A stretch of DNA of 64,000 bases, taken from the NCBI GenBank assembly GCA_016839845.1, contig JAEOTL010000062.1, forward strand, positions 15,893 through 79,892. The letters run 5' to 3'. The notes below the pieces were generated by a model. The model did no database searches and was not told the DNA's origin. It worked only from the letters and a program-made list of their open reading frames with translations. This DNA is from Promethearchaeota archaeon (GTDB lineage Archaea > Asgardarchaeota > Lokiarchaeia > Sigynarchaeales > SOKP01). A program made the position numbers and the translations under genes. Every line of letters starts with the position of its first letter. Position 1 is the first letter of the stretch. Positions 9,861 to 18,323 of this stretch are shown piece by piece.

Positions 9861-10796
9861 ATGCTAAATTCTAAACGTAACTTCCGTTATAGAAACCTGC
9901 TAATCTTATTTAGTCTTTACTGCGTTTTTTGGATTATTATTGTAGCAATTTTACGTGTTGTATTAAAACCCCAAACTCAATTCGCTTTAACACGCTTTCT
10001 TCCTTTAAATGATGCGCTTATCGAATTAGCTTTTATATTTAGCTTTATCTTACCTTTATCAAGTATCATTGGTGTAATTTTCGGAGGATATTTGATTAGC
10101 CCTATAGTATTATTTCTTCATAAGAAGATTTATGGTTCGAAAATGCATTATGGGATTCAATATGAAAAACCAACTCAAGATGTAAAATTATTCTCACGAT
10201 CTTTTTTCCCGGTATTAATGGCGATTAATTTATCATCACTTTTCTTAACTCCTACTATTATTCAGTTTATACTAGAATCAGATCTTGTTGCAGAAATTAA
10301 TGTGGTTTCAAGGGCACCTATACTAACACGATTTTTAGCTGAAGCTACTTTATTAATGATAACTTTTGGTGTGTCTGCTATGCTCTTTTCCTCTGTATGG
10401 TTTTTAGAAGATTCAGGAATAATATATTCAAATAAGGAGAGACTAATTAATTCGGATGAAGCCTTTACATTAAAATCTATTGGAGATTGGCTACAAACTA
10501 TCTTCCGAAGTTATGCGGGGATTGGTTCAATCATTACATATATTATAATTATTTATGACTTTCTAACAAATTTTATAAACAATCTTGGTTATCCCGGTAA
10601 TATTCTTAATGTTCCGGGGATAATTTTGTGGTTAGGCTTACCTTTTTATTTGGCAATTTCTCTAATCCCCGCTTTAATATTTAATGACTTAATAAAAAAA
10701 AGCAGAACATCTTATGTAAGAAAGTTAGGTAAAAGAGTTGGCATTAAACATACAATAGAGATTAATTTTGAATTCAAGAAAAAAGAAAGTGGATAA
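9861..10796 (+). CDS. Unknown polytopic membrane protein
   Basis: A 311-aa hydrophobic protein with about six or seven predicted membrane helices, the first at residues ~11-34 after a basic N terminus (NSKRNFRYRN). The C terminus is charged (KKSRTSYVRKLGKRVG) and probably cytoplasmic. No transporter or enzyme motif is recognised. It is transcribed divergently from the alpha/beta hydrolase gene. Confidence 0.6.
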   Translation: MLNSKRNFRYRNLLILFSLYCVFWIIIVAILRVVLKPQTQFALTRFLPLNDALIELAFIFSFILPLSSIIGVIFGGYLISPIVLFLHKKIYGSKMHYGIQYEKPTQDVKLFSRSFFPVLMAINLSSLFLTPTIIQFILESDLVAEINVVSRAPILTRFLAEATLLMITFGVSAMLFSSVWFLEDSGIIYSNKERLINSDEAFTLKSIGDWLQTIFRSYAGIGSIITYIIIIYDFLTNFINNLGYPGNILNVPGIILWLGLPFYLAISLIPALIFNDLIKKSRTSYVRKLGKRVGIKHTIEINFEFKKKESG

Positions 10797-10826
10797 ATTT
10801 TTCTATTTTTTTAATTTCATAATTTT

Positions 10827-11055
10827 TTACTTATTAAGTGTTTCTGGATTAGAATAATTCTGAACTAATTCATTTTTTAGAGATTCAGCTAAAATTCCTA
10901 ATTTATTTGCCGTAGCTGAGACTTCTTCTCTTCAGATTGTTTAAATGGATTAAAGTTGTCTCGTAACTTTCATTAAAAGCATCTAACAAATATACAAAAC
11001 AAAAAATTTCATAAACAAAAATTAAATTTCCATCAGGAAATCTAGGGTTACTCAA
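10827..11055 (-). pseudogene. Frameshifted remnant of an unknown gene
   Basis: The 330-base gap between 10797 and 11125 is not empty on the minus strand. From 11055 one frame reads through a segment including FPDGNLIFVYEIF and FNESYETTLIHLNN; near 10925 that frame runs into stops, and the reading continues in another frame as EEVSATANKLG then ILAESLKNELVQNYSN to a TAA at 10827-10829. The two parts look like one helical C-terminal region broken by a one-base change. I do not recognise the family. It could also be chance open frames in AT-rich DNA. Confidence 0.35.
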
Positions 11056-11125
11056 TTAGAAAATACCTATTTAACAAATAATGAATTAAAATACTAAATA
11101 TAGTTAAAAATTATCAAAAATTTCA

Positions 11126-12817
11126 GTGAATTTTGTGAAAATTGTAAAGGGTTTTCAGTTTTCTTCAAAGGAAAATTACCAATTAAATATGATAAATGTT
11201 ATGAAACATGCAATTCGGTCTTATTCCAGGCAAGAGATTGTTAGTAGAAAAATGGATGGAATTCTGCATCGATACACTTATATGGATTCATATAAAAGGA
11301 TGCAAAAATTAGCAAATGCCTTAAAGACAATTGGAGTAAAAGTTGGGGATAGAGTTGGAGTTTTAGCATGGAATCATTATCAACATTTTGAAATATACTA
11401 TGGATTACCTGGCACAGGAGCAGTAATGGTCAATCTCAATCTACGTCTTTCTACACAAGACTTATCATATGTTGTGAATCATTCGGGAGCCTTATTTATC
11501 ATTGTGGATGAAGATTTAATTTCAATTGCCGAATCTATAATGCCCGTCTGTGAAAACGTGAAAGGATACATTATAGTAACTGATAAAGACCTAAATGAAA
11601 TAGAAACTAAATTATATCCATGCTACAGCTACGAGCAACTTCTAACTAATGCATCTCCTTATTACGAATGGCCTTATCTTGATGAAAATTCTGCTTATGC
11701 CGCGTGTTATACAACAGGAACTACAGGAAAACCAAAAGGGGTTTATTATTCCCATCGTAATGCGTATATTCAAACAATCGTATTTGCTGCGCAATTCTCA
11801 ATGACTGTAGAAGATGTGGTTTTTCAAATGGTACCAATGTTCCATGTTCTGGGATGGTCTATGCCACTTGCTGGACCTTATGCGGGATCTAAAATGGTTT
11901 TTACAGGAAAATGGAGTTTGGAAGATCTTGAGGAGTTAACTTATTTAATGGTGGAAGAAGGTGTAACTGTTTCTGGAGGTGTTCCTGCAGTGTTCATGGC
12001 TATGCTTGAAATAATTAGGAAAATGGACCAAAAACCAGATCTCTCGAAAGCTCGCCTGATTTGTGGTGGTTCAGAACCTCCAATAGCTTTAATGAGAGGA
12101 TTTTGGGATGAAACAGGAGGAGAAATAGTCCATTCGTATGGTTCAACGGAAGCAATGGCAATTACCACTTTAAATTTCTTTAAGCCTTGGTTAAGAAAGG
12201 AGTTATCTGAACAAGAATTATGGGACTTAAAGAAAAAACAAGGTACTATTGCATCTGGACTTGATGTTAGGATAATTGATGAAAACTTTAATGACCTACC
12301 GTTTGATGGAGAATCTTCAGGTGAAATTCTCCTACGAGGACCTTGGATTACACAAAATTACTATAATGCGCCTACAACTAAACATATTTTTACTGAAGAT
12401 GGATATTACAGAAGCGGGGACGCAGGATTTCTTGACTCTGAGGGATATCTGAAAATTACAGATCGAATAAAGGATGTCATCAAAAGTGGTGGTGAATGGA
12501 TTAGTTCTATAGACATGGAGAATACATTAATTTCACATCCTGCTGTTCTTGAAGCCGCGGTGATTGGAATTCCTCATTCTAAATGGGTTGAAAGACCTTT
12601 AGCTTTAATTGTATTACGAGAAGAGTCTAAAACCGTGAGTAAGGAGGAAATGCAAGACTATCTAGCTAATTTTTTTGCAAAATGGCAAATTCCTGAGGAG
12701 ATCTTATTTGTAGAAAAAATTCCCAGAACTAGTGTTGGGAAGCTTGATAAAAAAGTAATGCGAGATAAATATAACGATCTTTACTTAAAGGATGAAAATA
12801 AGAGAAGTGAGATTTAA
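11126..12817 (+). CDS. Acyl-CoA synthetase (AMP-forming)
   Basis: A 563-aa member of the ANL adenylating family. Visible motifs in order: the P-loop YTTGTTGKPKG (about residues 194-204), YGSTEA (about 337), the SGDAG/GYLKITDR block (about 430-445) with the hinge, and the catalytic lysine context SVGKLDKK near residue 536. Such enzymes activate fatty or other carboxylic acids to acyl-CoA through an acyl-AMP. The start is uncertain: GTG at 11126 is used, but the alignable family N terminus begins only near an ATG at 11189. It overlaps the next gene by one base (TAATG), so the two are translationally coupled. Confidence 0.85.
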   Translation: MNFVKIVKGFQFSSKENYQLNMINVMKHAIRSYSRQEIVSRKMDGILHRYTYMDSYKRMQKLANALKTIGVKVGDRVGVLAWNHYQHFEIYYGLPGTGAVMVNLNLRLSTQDLSYVVNHSGALFIIVDEDLISIAESIMPVCENVKGYIIVTDKDLNEIETKLYPCYSYEQLLTNASPYYEWPYLDENSAYAACYTTGTTGKPKGVYYSHRNAYIQTIVFAAQFSMTVEDVVFQMVPMFHVLGWSMPLAGPYAGSKMVFTGKWSLEDLEELTYLMVEEGVTVSGGVPAVFMAMLEIIRKMDQKPDLSKARLICGGSEPPIALMRGFWDETGGEIVHSYGSTEAMAITTLNFFKPWLRKELSEQELWDLKKKQGTIASGLDVRIIDENFNDLPFDGESSGEILLRGPWITQNYYNAPTTKHIFTEDGYYRSGDAGFLDSEGYLKITDRIKDVIKSGGEWISSIDMENTLISHPAVLEAAVIGIPHSKWVERPLALIVLREESKTVSKEEMQDYLANFFAKWQIPEEILFVEKIPRTSVGKLDKKVMRDKYNDLYLKDENKRSEI

Positions 12818-13869
12818 TGCCCATTTTAGACAAATCAAAAATAACAAGACTTGAAATAATTGAAACTCTTGAATTTCAGGATACGCTTCGCTCTCAAGCA
12901 GCTTCAATATTTTTTAATAAGGAAGAAAATCGTGAAATCGATTTCAGATCTCTATGGAAAAAGGTAATGGACGCAAATGATAGATGGTTCAAAGGTGAAA
13001 AGGTACGAGGATTATTGACTATAAAAGAAATGCGATTTCTTGCAAAATTACACCGGAATGCGGTGGAATTTCGCTCAAATGAGATGCAAAAGCGAGCATC
13101 ATTTATGAACAATGTAAAAATAGAGCCTCTAGATTTGGATGGTGTTCCTGCTGAATGGCAAATTGTACCTGGTGCTATGGAAGAAAAAGTAATTTTATAT
13201 TTTCATGGGGGAGGGTATATAATGGGATCGCCTAATTTTACCCGATTGATCTCTGTAAGGCTTGGAATTGCCACTAAATCACGAATTTTAAGCGTCGATT
13301 ACCGGCTTGCTCCTGAACATCCATATCCTAGAGGCATCGAAGATTGCATTTCTTCATATAAATGGCTTTTATCAAAAGGAGTTGACCCTAATAATATCAT
13401 AATTTCAGGTGATTCAGCAGGAGGATATTTTACATTAATAACACTAGTAAAACTGCGAAATGAAGGTATTGCATTGCCGGCAGGGGCAATTCTTTTCTCT
13501 CCTGCGACAGATTTAGCTTTGACAGGAGAATCTGCTGTCTCTAATGGACCAACTGATCCAATTCTCGCAGATCTAGGCATATTTTGGTGGAATGAGTGTT
13601 ATTTAGCTGGTGCAGATCCTTTTAGTGCTGAAGTCTCTCCTCTATATGCTGATCTAACAGCTTTACCACCTTTACTAATACAAGTGAGTACAAGTGAGAT
13701 GTTATATGATGATGCTAGACGATTAGCTGAAAGTGCAAAAAAAGCAGGTGTGGATGCTATTTTGCAGACTTGGGATGATACATTGCATGAATTTCAAATA
13801 TATGACTTACCAGAAGCTACAGAAGCATTTGATAAAGCAAAAGAGTTTACTCAGAGAATTTTAAAGTAA
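12817..13869 (+). CDS. HSL-family alpha/beta hydrolase (esterase)
   Basis: A 350-aa hormone-sensitive-lipase-type esterase. The oxyanion-hole motif FHGGGYIMGS lies near residues 129-138, the nucleophile in GDSAGG near 198, the acid in the SEMLYDDA region and the histidine in TLHEF near 324. The family cleaves short to medium acyl esters. Its ATG shares a base with the stop codon of the acyl-CoA synthetase gene, so the esterase may release an acid that the ligase then activates (inference). No signal peptide is visible. Confidence 0.85.
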   Translation: MPILDKSKITRLEIIETLEFQDTLRSQAASIFFNKEENREIDFRSLWKKVMDANDRWFKGEKVRGLLTIKEMRFLAKLHRNAVEFRSNEMQKRASFMNNVKIEPLDLDGVPAEWQIVPGAMEEKVILYFHGGGYIMGSPNFTRLISVRLGIATKSRILSVDYRLAPEHPYPRGIEDCISSYKWLLSKGVDPNNIIISGDSAGGYFTLITLVKLRNEGIALPAGAILFSPATDLALTGESAVSNGPTDPILADLGIFWWNECYLAGADPFSAEVSPLYADLTALPPLLIQVSTSEMLYDDARRLAESAKKAGVDAILQTWDDTLHEFQIYDLPEATEAFDKAKEFTQRILK

Positions 13870-13887
13870 GATTTTATCCCATTAAAA

Positions 13888-14289
13888 TTACTTTACGGGA
13901 AAAATGGAAAACGTTCCCGATGCTTTTGCTATAAGTTTTTCATTATTAATTATTTCAGATTCTAAAGCACTAGTACTGCGACCTTTGTGAACTACTTTTG
14001 TATTACACGTTAGAGTCCCACTATTTACTGGTTTAAAATAGGAAATTTTAACTTCAATAGTAGCACAACTTTCATTTTCTTCTAATAAAGAATAAAGAGC
14101 AGCCCCCATACCGGTATCTGCCATCGAATATAAAACCCCACCATGTAAAAATCCATGGGGATTCATTAATTTCTCCTCTATATTTATAGTGCATTGAGAA
14201 TATCCCTTCTCAAGCTTAGCAAATTTTAGACCTATTAATTCTCCGTATGGATGAAATCCTTTTGTGTTTAGAGGAAATTTTTTAGTCAT
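13888..14289 (-). CDS. PaaI-family hotdog thioesterase
   Basis: A 133-aa protein of typical PaaI size. It has the diagnostic NPHGFLHGGVLYSMADTGMG element (hot-dog helix), followed by the strands V-K-I-S-Y-F-K-P and the closing A-K-A-S-G-T-F motif. PaaI enzymes hydrolyse aryl- or acyl-CoA thioesters in the cytoplasm. It converges on the acyl-CoA synthetase/esterase operon, 18 bases from its end, which supports a link to acyl-CoA turnover. Confidence 0.85.
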   Translation of the reverse strand: MTKKFPLNTKGFHPYGELIGLKFAKLEKGYSQCTINIEEKLMNPHGFLHGGVLYSMADTGMGAALYSLLEENESCATIEVKISYFKPVNSGTLTCNTKVVHKGRSTSALESEIINNEKLIAKASGTFSIFPVK

Positions 14290-14496
14290 AATCTAAGTGA
14301 TTATTATTCTTCTTCCTTAATAAAACTCGTAAAATATGAGATGTAATGATGGTATCCCTTTTTCAAGAAAGGTGTATATTGAAAAGGATAGAAATTTCAT
14401 GAAAAGTTAAATTAAATTACTACTGATCAATTTATAAACTTTAAGAGTAAAAAAAAAATATCTTTTTTCGAGATGCAATAGTCCCAAGTTCGAATT

Positions 14497-15342
14497 ATGA
14501 TTATCTGGATATTAGAGAACGATTCTGGAATAAAATTATTATATAAGTCTTTTTTAAAAACTGATGCTGATGAAGATATAGTTTCTGGATTTTTAACAGC
14601 GTTTAACCATTTTTCTGTGATGGAATTTAACCAATCTATAGACTCAATAGAAATGGGTGGCTTAAGATGGATATATATTTCAGAACCTAAATATGATTTG
14701 CTCTTTGTAGCCGCAGGTACAAAGGATATGAGTACAGACATCCTTAAGAACAGGTTAGAGGTGATTAAAAACGCATTTATCAAGGAATTTGATAAAGTCT
14801 GGGAAAAAAAAGGTCATAATTGGGACGGTGATATTAAGATATTTAATCCGTTCCTTAAATTGATTGAAGATTACTATAATCAATGGGAAGAGGTTGAATC
14901 TTTAACACTCGTTGCGGATTTTTTCGATATACTAGGAATCTTTCAGAACCTCTTTATTATGTTGAGAAACATAATAGAAAATAAAATGTATTCTAAATCT
15001 AAAAAGGAAATATTAACTCTTATTGAATCCCATTATAAATCATATCTTAATCAAAAAGATTTTAAAACTCAACCTGAATTAAAAAGCATAACCTTCTCAA
15101 AGGATTCATGGTTCGATATTATCGATATTAATCTAATTAAGTGTGATAAAGAAACGGTTATCAAACACTTAAAATCGTTACTCACACAAGTTGTAACTGT
15201 TCTCAAGAATGTAAAAGGAACTAACTTATGTCTAGCATATTTCAGAGAAGAAAAACTCTATAGCTATATTTTCAATAACATGATATTACTAAAAGATTTA
15301 AACTTAGATATGTTCCTGTTAGAACTTTTTCTAATATTATAA
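14497..15342 (+). CDS. Stand-alone roadblock/longin-like domain protein
   Basis: A 281-aa protein. Residues 1-100 follow the pattern seen at the C terminus of the TPR proteins at 37-50 kb: a strand (IIWILEND), a second strand (GIKLLYKSF), a helix (IVSGFLTAFNHFSVMEF), two more strands ending in YDLLFVAAG, and a second helix. That beta-beta-alpha-beta-beta-alpha order suggests a roadblock/longin/profilin-like fold, common in Asgard archaea and used in eukaryotes to bind small GTPases. The last ~150 residues are helical and unrecognised. No GTPase gene lies nearby. The fold assignment is inference. Confidence 0.6.
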   Translation: MIIWILENDSGIKLLYKSFLKTDADEDIVSGFLTAFNHFSVMEFNQSIDSIEMGGLRWIYISEPKYDLLFVAAGTKDMSTDILKNRLEVIKNAFIKEFDKVWEKKGHNWDGDIKIFNPFLKLIEDYYNQWEEVESLTLVADFFDILGIFQNLFIMLRNIIENKMYSKSKKEILTLIESHYKSYLNQKDFKTQPELKSITFSKDSWFDIIDINLIKCDKETVIKHLKSLLTQVVTVLKNVKGTNLCLAYFREEKLYSYIFNNMILLKDLNLDMFLLELFLIL

Positions 15343-15489
15343 TTATGCATCTAAAGCAGTGGATTTTGCAAAAACTCTTGCAAAATAGAAAGTACTCAAT
15401 TTCGTTATAAAAGGGAAATAGTTTGTTAGGTTAAACTTATTATAAAACGTTAAGAAAAAGTTTAAATCGTTTAAAACCGTCTAATTTTT

Positions 15490-16299
15490 ATGTCTATAGT
15501 TGGAATAAATCATGAAAAATGCTCTGTTTGCAGACAATGTATATCTGATTGCCTCAGAGGTCTTTTTCAAGAAGATTCTTCTGGGAAAGTAATTCGTCTT
15601 GCTGATGAAATGAAGTACTGTAATTTTTGTGGAAAATGTGTTGCTATTTGTAAAGAAAATGCTATATTGTGGGAAGGAAACTGGGAAGACGATGTAGAAT
15701 CTTATCCTGGTGTAAAAAATTATGAAGAAAATGTATCTTATGAAGACTTAATGCACTTACTAAAAGCTAAGCGATCTGTACGTCAATATAAACCTAAAAA
15801 AGTTCCCCCAGATTTACTTAAAAAAGTGTTTGAAGCTATGCGTTATGCGCCAAGTGCAGACAATCGTAGAGCATGGAAATTCTCAGTTGTATCAGATCCT
15901 TCAATAATTAAACAATTAAGTCAAGCATCAATTAAAGTCGTATATCGTTATATAGGATTTCCCTCTGCAGAAGCAGCATTGAAATATTATAATTCAATTG
16001 ATAAGGATCCCATTTTTCTTGGTGCCCCAGCAGTAATATTTCATACTACAAGTGCAAGAGCTTCGATGCCCCCTTATGATGCAGGAATTGTGCTTACTTA
16101 TGGCCAACTTGCTGCACATACACTCGGTTTAGCGACTTGTTGGATAGGAAATGCTCATGGTTTAGGAATGAATAAAGATATGATGAAAGTTATTGGATTA
16201 GAAGGTCAACTTCATGGAGTTTTAACCATTGGGTATCCTGCAGTCAAGTACCATCGAACTCCTCCTCGAGCACCATTAGACGTAATAGGTTTAGAATAA
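15490..16299 (+). CDS. Ferredoxin-nitroreductase fusion protein
   Basis: A 269-aa protein. Residues ~8-60 form a 2x[4Fe-4S] ferredoxin domain (CSVCRQC plus C21, then CNFCGKC with a following cysteine). The remainder is a nitroreductase-type FMN domain with KRSVRQYKPK at its start, the APSADNRRAWKF active-site region, and a GAPAVI / ATCWIG core. Such fusions pass electrons from ferredoxin clusters to FMN and reduce nitro groups, quinones or enoates; the true substrate is unknown. Two longer relatives lie at 58.4-60.6 kb. Confidence 0.85.
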   Translation: MSIVGINHEKCSVCRQCISDCLRGLFQEDSSGKVIRLADEMKYCNFCGKCVAICKENAILWEGNWEDDVESYPGVKNYEENVSYEDLMHLLKAKRSVRQYKPKKVPPDLLKKVFEAMRYAPSADNRRAWKFSVVSDPSIIKQLSQASIKVVYRYIGFPSAEAALKYYNSIDKDPIFLGAPAVIFHTTSARASMPPYDAGIVLTYGQLAAHTLGLATCWIGNAHGLGMNKDMMKVIGLEGQLHGVLTIGYPAVKYHRTPPRAPLDVIGLE

Positions 16300-16349
16300 A
16301 TTTTTATTGCGTTTTCGATTCTTTTTAAATTCTTTTTCTTAACTTTTAG

Positions 16350-16490
16350 ATAGGATTATGAAAAGGAGGCTCCTGCCAAGGACCTCAATACGAGGTCAAA
16401 TCCAATAAGTAGGAGAAGGTAAATTTTTAAGTGTAACGAGTTACACTACCAAAAGACAAAAATCCAGGGGATTGACAGGAGCCATTTTTT
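16350..16490 (+). ncRNA. Candidate structured non-coding RNA
   Basis: A compact structure is directly visible. An 8-bp perfect terminal stem, GGCTCCTG (16368-16375) with CAGGAGCC (16476-16483), encloses a hairpin GACCTC-AATAC-GAGGTC (16381-16397), a 7-bp hairpin AGTGTAA-CGAG-TTACACT (16430-16447) and a small hairpin AATCC-AGG-GGATT (16461-16473). A run of T follows directly (16485-16490), as in archaeal terminators, and a TATA-like TTTTTAAAT lies near 16322-16330. No ORF covers it. I do not recognise a known class; it is not tRNA, 5S rRNA or SRP RNA. It could be a trans-acting RNA or a leader element, although the next gene starts 230 bases away. Confidence 0.55.
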
Positions 16491-16492
16491 GT
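16484..16492 (+). terminator. Oligo-T terminator after structured RNA
   Basis: ATTTTTTG immediately after the closing stem of the candidate RNA. Six T residues following a stem are consistent with archaeal oligo-T termination. Confidence 0.45.
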
Positions 16493-16680
16493 GGTATTAT
16501 TAGATTTGATTTCCTTATTTATAAAATTCATGAAAATTTTGTCTTACTTACATATTGTTATTATTTTCATAAATATAAATCTTTAGAGTATAAATTATTT
16601 CTTTGTATTATATTCTATCAGAACTTCTCGTTTAGAAAACAATAAAAATAATAAGTCTGAAAGATATATTTCTATTAGGA

Positions 16681-16710
16681 TATAAATAATTTCAATCCGA
16701 AATATTTTGT
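16681..16710 (+). promoter_or_regulatory. TATA box and operator-like site of the MarR gene
   Basis: TATAAATA (16681-16688) is followed by ATCCGAAATATT (16695-16706), about 14 bases before the start codon of the MarR-type gene. The same 12-mer recurs upstream of arsM at 17249-17260. Binding here would sit at or just before the expected transcription start, so autorepression is plausible (inference). Confidence 0.5.
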
Positions 16711-16719
16711 GAAAATAAA

Positions 16720-17196
16720 ATGTCCGAAAATGATTCTAGCTGTGATAATACGTGCGAAGTACTTAATTTCTCAGAAATTTTTCAATTAATTAGTTTATTA
16801 AATAAGAAGTATGAAAAGCTGCAACGTCAAGTTGTGAAAAAAGACAATCTTACACCTCCCCAGTATTCTATATTAACCCAATTATGGGAATCTGATGGAA
16901 AACAATTTAAGGAATTAGCATCTGCATGTTGTTGCTCCCCTTCAACAATAACGGGGATAATTGATACTATGGAAAAAAATGAATTAGTTTATAGGGATAA
17001 TAATCCAGTGGATAGACGAAGTCTTCTCGTCAAACTTACAGATAAAGGAAAAAAAATTGAACAAATTACACCTCCAATTAAAATCGTTTTAACAAATTGT
17101 TGTGAAGGTTTTACAACTGAAGATGTAGAAAGTCTTACCCAATTATTGAATAAATTATCTGACTCATTTGAAATTAGCGGATTGGATAAGTGTTAA
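16720..17196 (+). CDS. MarR-family regulator, cysteine-rich, probable arsenic/metal sensor
   Basis: A 158-aa winged-helix regulator of MarR type: helical N terminus, LTPPQYSILTQLWESDG and ELASACCCSPSTITGIIDTME as the helix-turn-helix, and DRRSLLVKLTDKGK as the wing. It carries unusual cysteines: two near the N terminus, a CCC in the helix-turn-helix region, a CC pair near residue 126 and a C-terminal Cys. Vicinal thiols bind As(III), and the next gene is arsM, so the protein is probably a thiol-based arsenic sensor that represses both genes through the shared CCGAAATATTCGG-like site (inference). Confidence 0.75.
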   Translation: MSENDSSCDNTCEVLNFSEIFQLISLLNKKYEKLQRQVVKKDNLTPPQYSILTQLWESDGKQFKELASACCCSPSTITGIIDTMEKNELVYRDNNPVDRRSLLVKLTDKGKKIEQITPPIKIVLTNCCEGFTTEDVESLTQLLNKLSDSFEISGLDKC

Positions 17197-17242
17197 TAAT
17201 TATTTTCTTTCTTGGATTAAAATTTTCAATATTAAATTAATT

Positions 17243-17276
17243 GTTCGGATCCGAAATATTCGGAACCCTTATATAC
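17243..17276 (+). promoter_or_regulatory. arsM operator and TATA box
   Basis: The segment 17244-17263 holds two overlapping inverted repeats: TTCGGATCCGAA (a perfect 12-base palindrome, 17244-17255) and CCGAA-ATA-TTCGG (17251-17263). A TATATA box follows at 17270-17275, so a bound regulator would cover the BRE/TFB site. The core ATCCGAAATATT is repeated before the MarR gene. Confidence 0.6.
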
Positions 17277-17329
17277 ATGTATTGATTATTAATAATTAAA
17301 CTAAATTATTAATAAAAAGGAAGAAAAAA

Positions 17330-18298
17330 ATGGTTGAAGAAAATTGGCTTGAAGATGATAAAATAAGACAAATTGTTAGAGAAAAATATGCAAAAGTCGC
17401 AGAAGGTCGACAGCAAAGGGCAAGCTGTTGTGGTCCTGCTGCACCTACGGAAACTCCAACTATGAATTGTTGCGGTCCGACAGCGATTACAGAAACTCCA
17501 AGTTTAAGTTCATGTAGCAGTAATGCATGCAGTCCTATTGAACTTCCTGTTGATAAGGTTGGTGATTTCTTAGAAAAATATAGTTCTGAATTAGGATATT
17601 CTGAAGATGAACTTAAAAGTGTACCAGATGGAGCAAATTTAGCCTTAGGGTGTGGAAACCCAACCGCTCACGCTTCAATAAAAGAAGGAGAGACTGTTCT
17701 AGATCTTGGGGCTGGTGGTGGTTTAGATTGTTTCATCGCAGCAAATAAGGTAGGAAAAACAGGAAAAGTTATCGGAGTAGATATGACACCTCAGATGGTT
17801 GATAGGGCTCGACAAAACGCAAGAAAGGGAAATTATGAAAATATTGAATTTCGATTAGGAGAAATCGAAAATTTACCTGTAGCTAATGATTCTGTTGATC
17901 TTATCATATCAAATTGTGTTATTAATCTTTCTCCTAATAAGGAAAGGGTATTTAATGAAGCTTTCCGAGTACTCAAACCAGCTGGAAGAATGATGGTTTC
18001 AGATATTGTTCTATTGAAAGAATTACCTGATGTTATTAAAGAAAACAAAGAGGCTTATGTTGGGTGTGTTTCAGGGGCAATCATGAAAGACCGATATTTA
18101 GGATTGATAGAAGAAGCTGGATTTCAAGATGTTGAAGTTATGGAAGAAAGTACTTTTTCCACTATTGACTTTTTTCTTGATGATCCAATAGTCAAAGCAG
18201 CCTTAGAGGAACAAGGGAGAAATATTGAAGATTTGAAAAATCTAGAGGAATTTATCACTAACTCAAGCATAAAGGTTAGGGCAATAAAACCAAATTAA
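17330..18298 (+). CDS. arsM: Arsenite S-adenosylmethionine methyltransferase
   Basis: A 322-aa class I methyltransferase of the ArsM type. The SAM motif [13 protein letters not shown] is near residues 123-135, followed by [13 protein letters not shown]. Catalytic-type cysteines appear in SNCVINL and in YVGCVSGA, as in ArsM enzymes that bind As(III) and transfer methyl groups to it. The N terminus is unusual: a threefold Cys-rich stretch ([26 protein letters not shown]) that could add arsenic-binding thiols. An AAAGGAAG site precedes the ATG. It follows the MarR gene by 133 bases and shares its operator motif. Confidence 0.9.
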   Translation: MVEENWLEDDKIRQIVREKYAKVAEGRQQRASCCGPAAPTETPTMNCCGPTAITETPSLSSCSSNACSPIELPVDKVGDFLEKYSSELGYSEDELKSVPDGANLALGCGNPTAHASIKEGETVLDLGAGGGLDCFIAANKVGKTGKVIGVDMTPQMVDRARQNARKGNYENIEFRLGEIENLPVANDSVDLIISNCVINLSPNKERVFNEAFRVLKPAGRMMVSDIVLLKELPDVIKENKEAYVGCVSGAIMKDRYLGLIEEAGFQDVEVMEESTFSTIDFFLDDPIVKAALEEQGRNIEDLKNLEEFITNSSIKVRAIKPN

Positions 18299-18323
18299 AA
18301 TTTTCTTTTTTTTTATTATTATT

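Noticed and set aside
16368..16483. The structured RNA region as a MITE with terminal inverted repeats
   Set aside because: The 8-bp ends have no flanking target duplication, and the internal hairpins with the oligo-T tract fit an RNA better.
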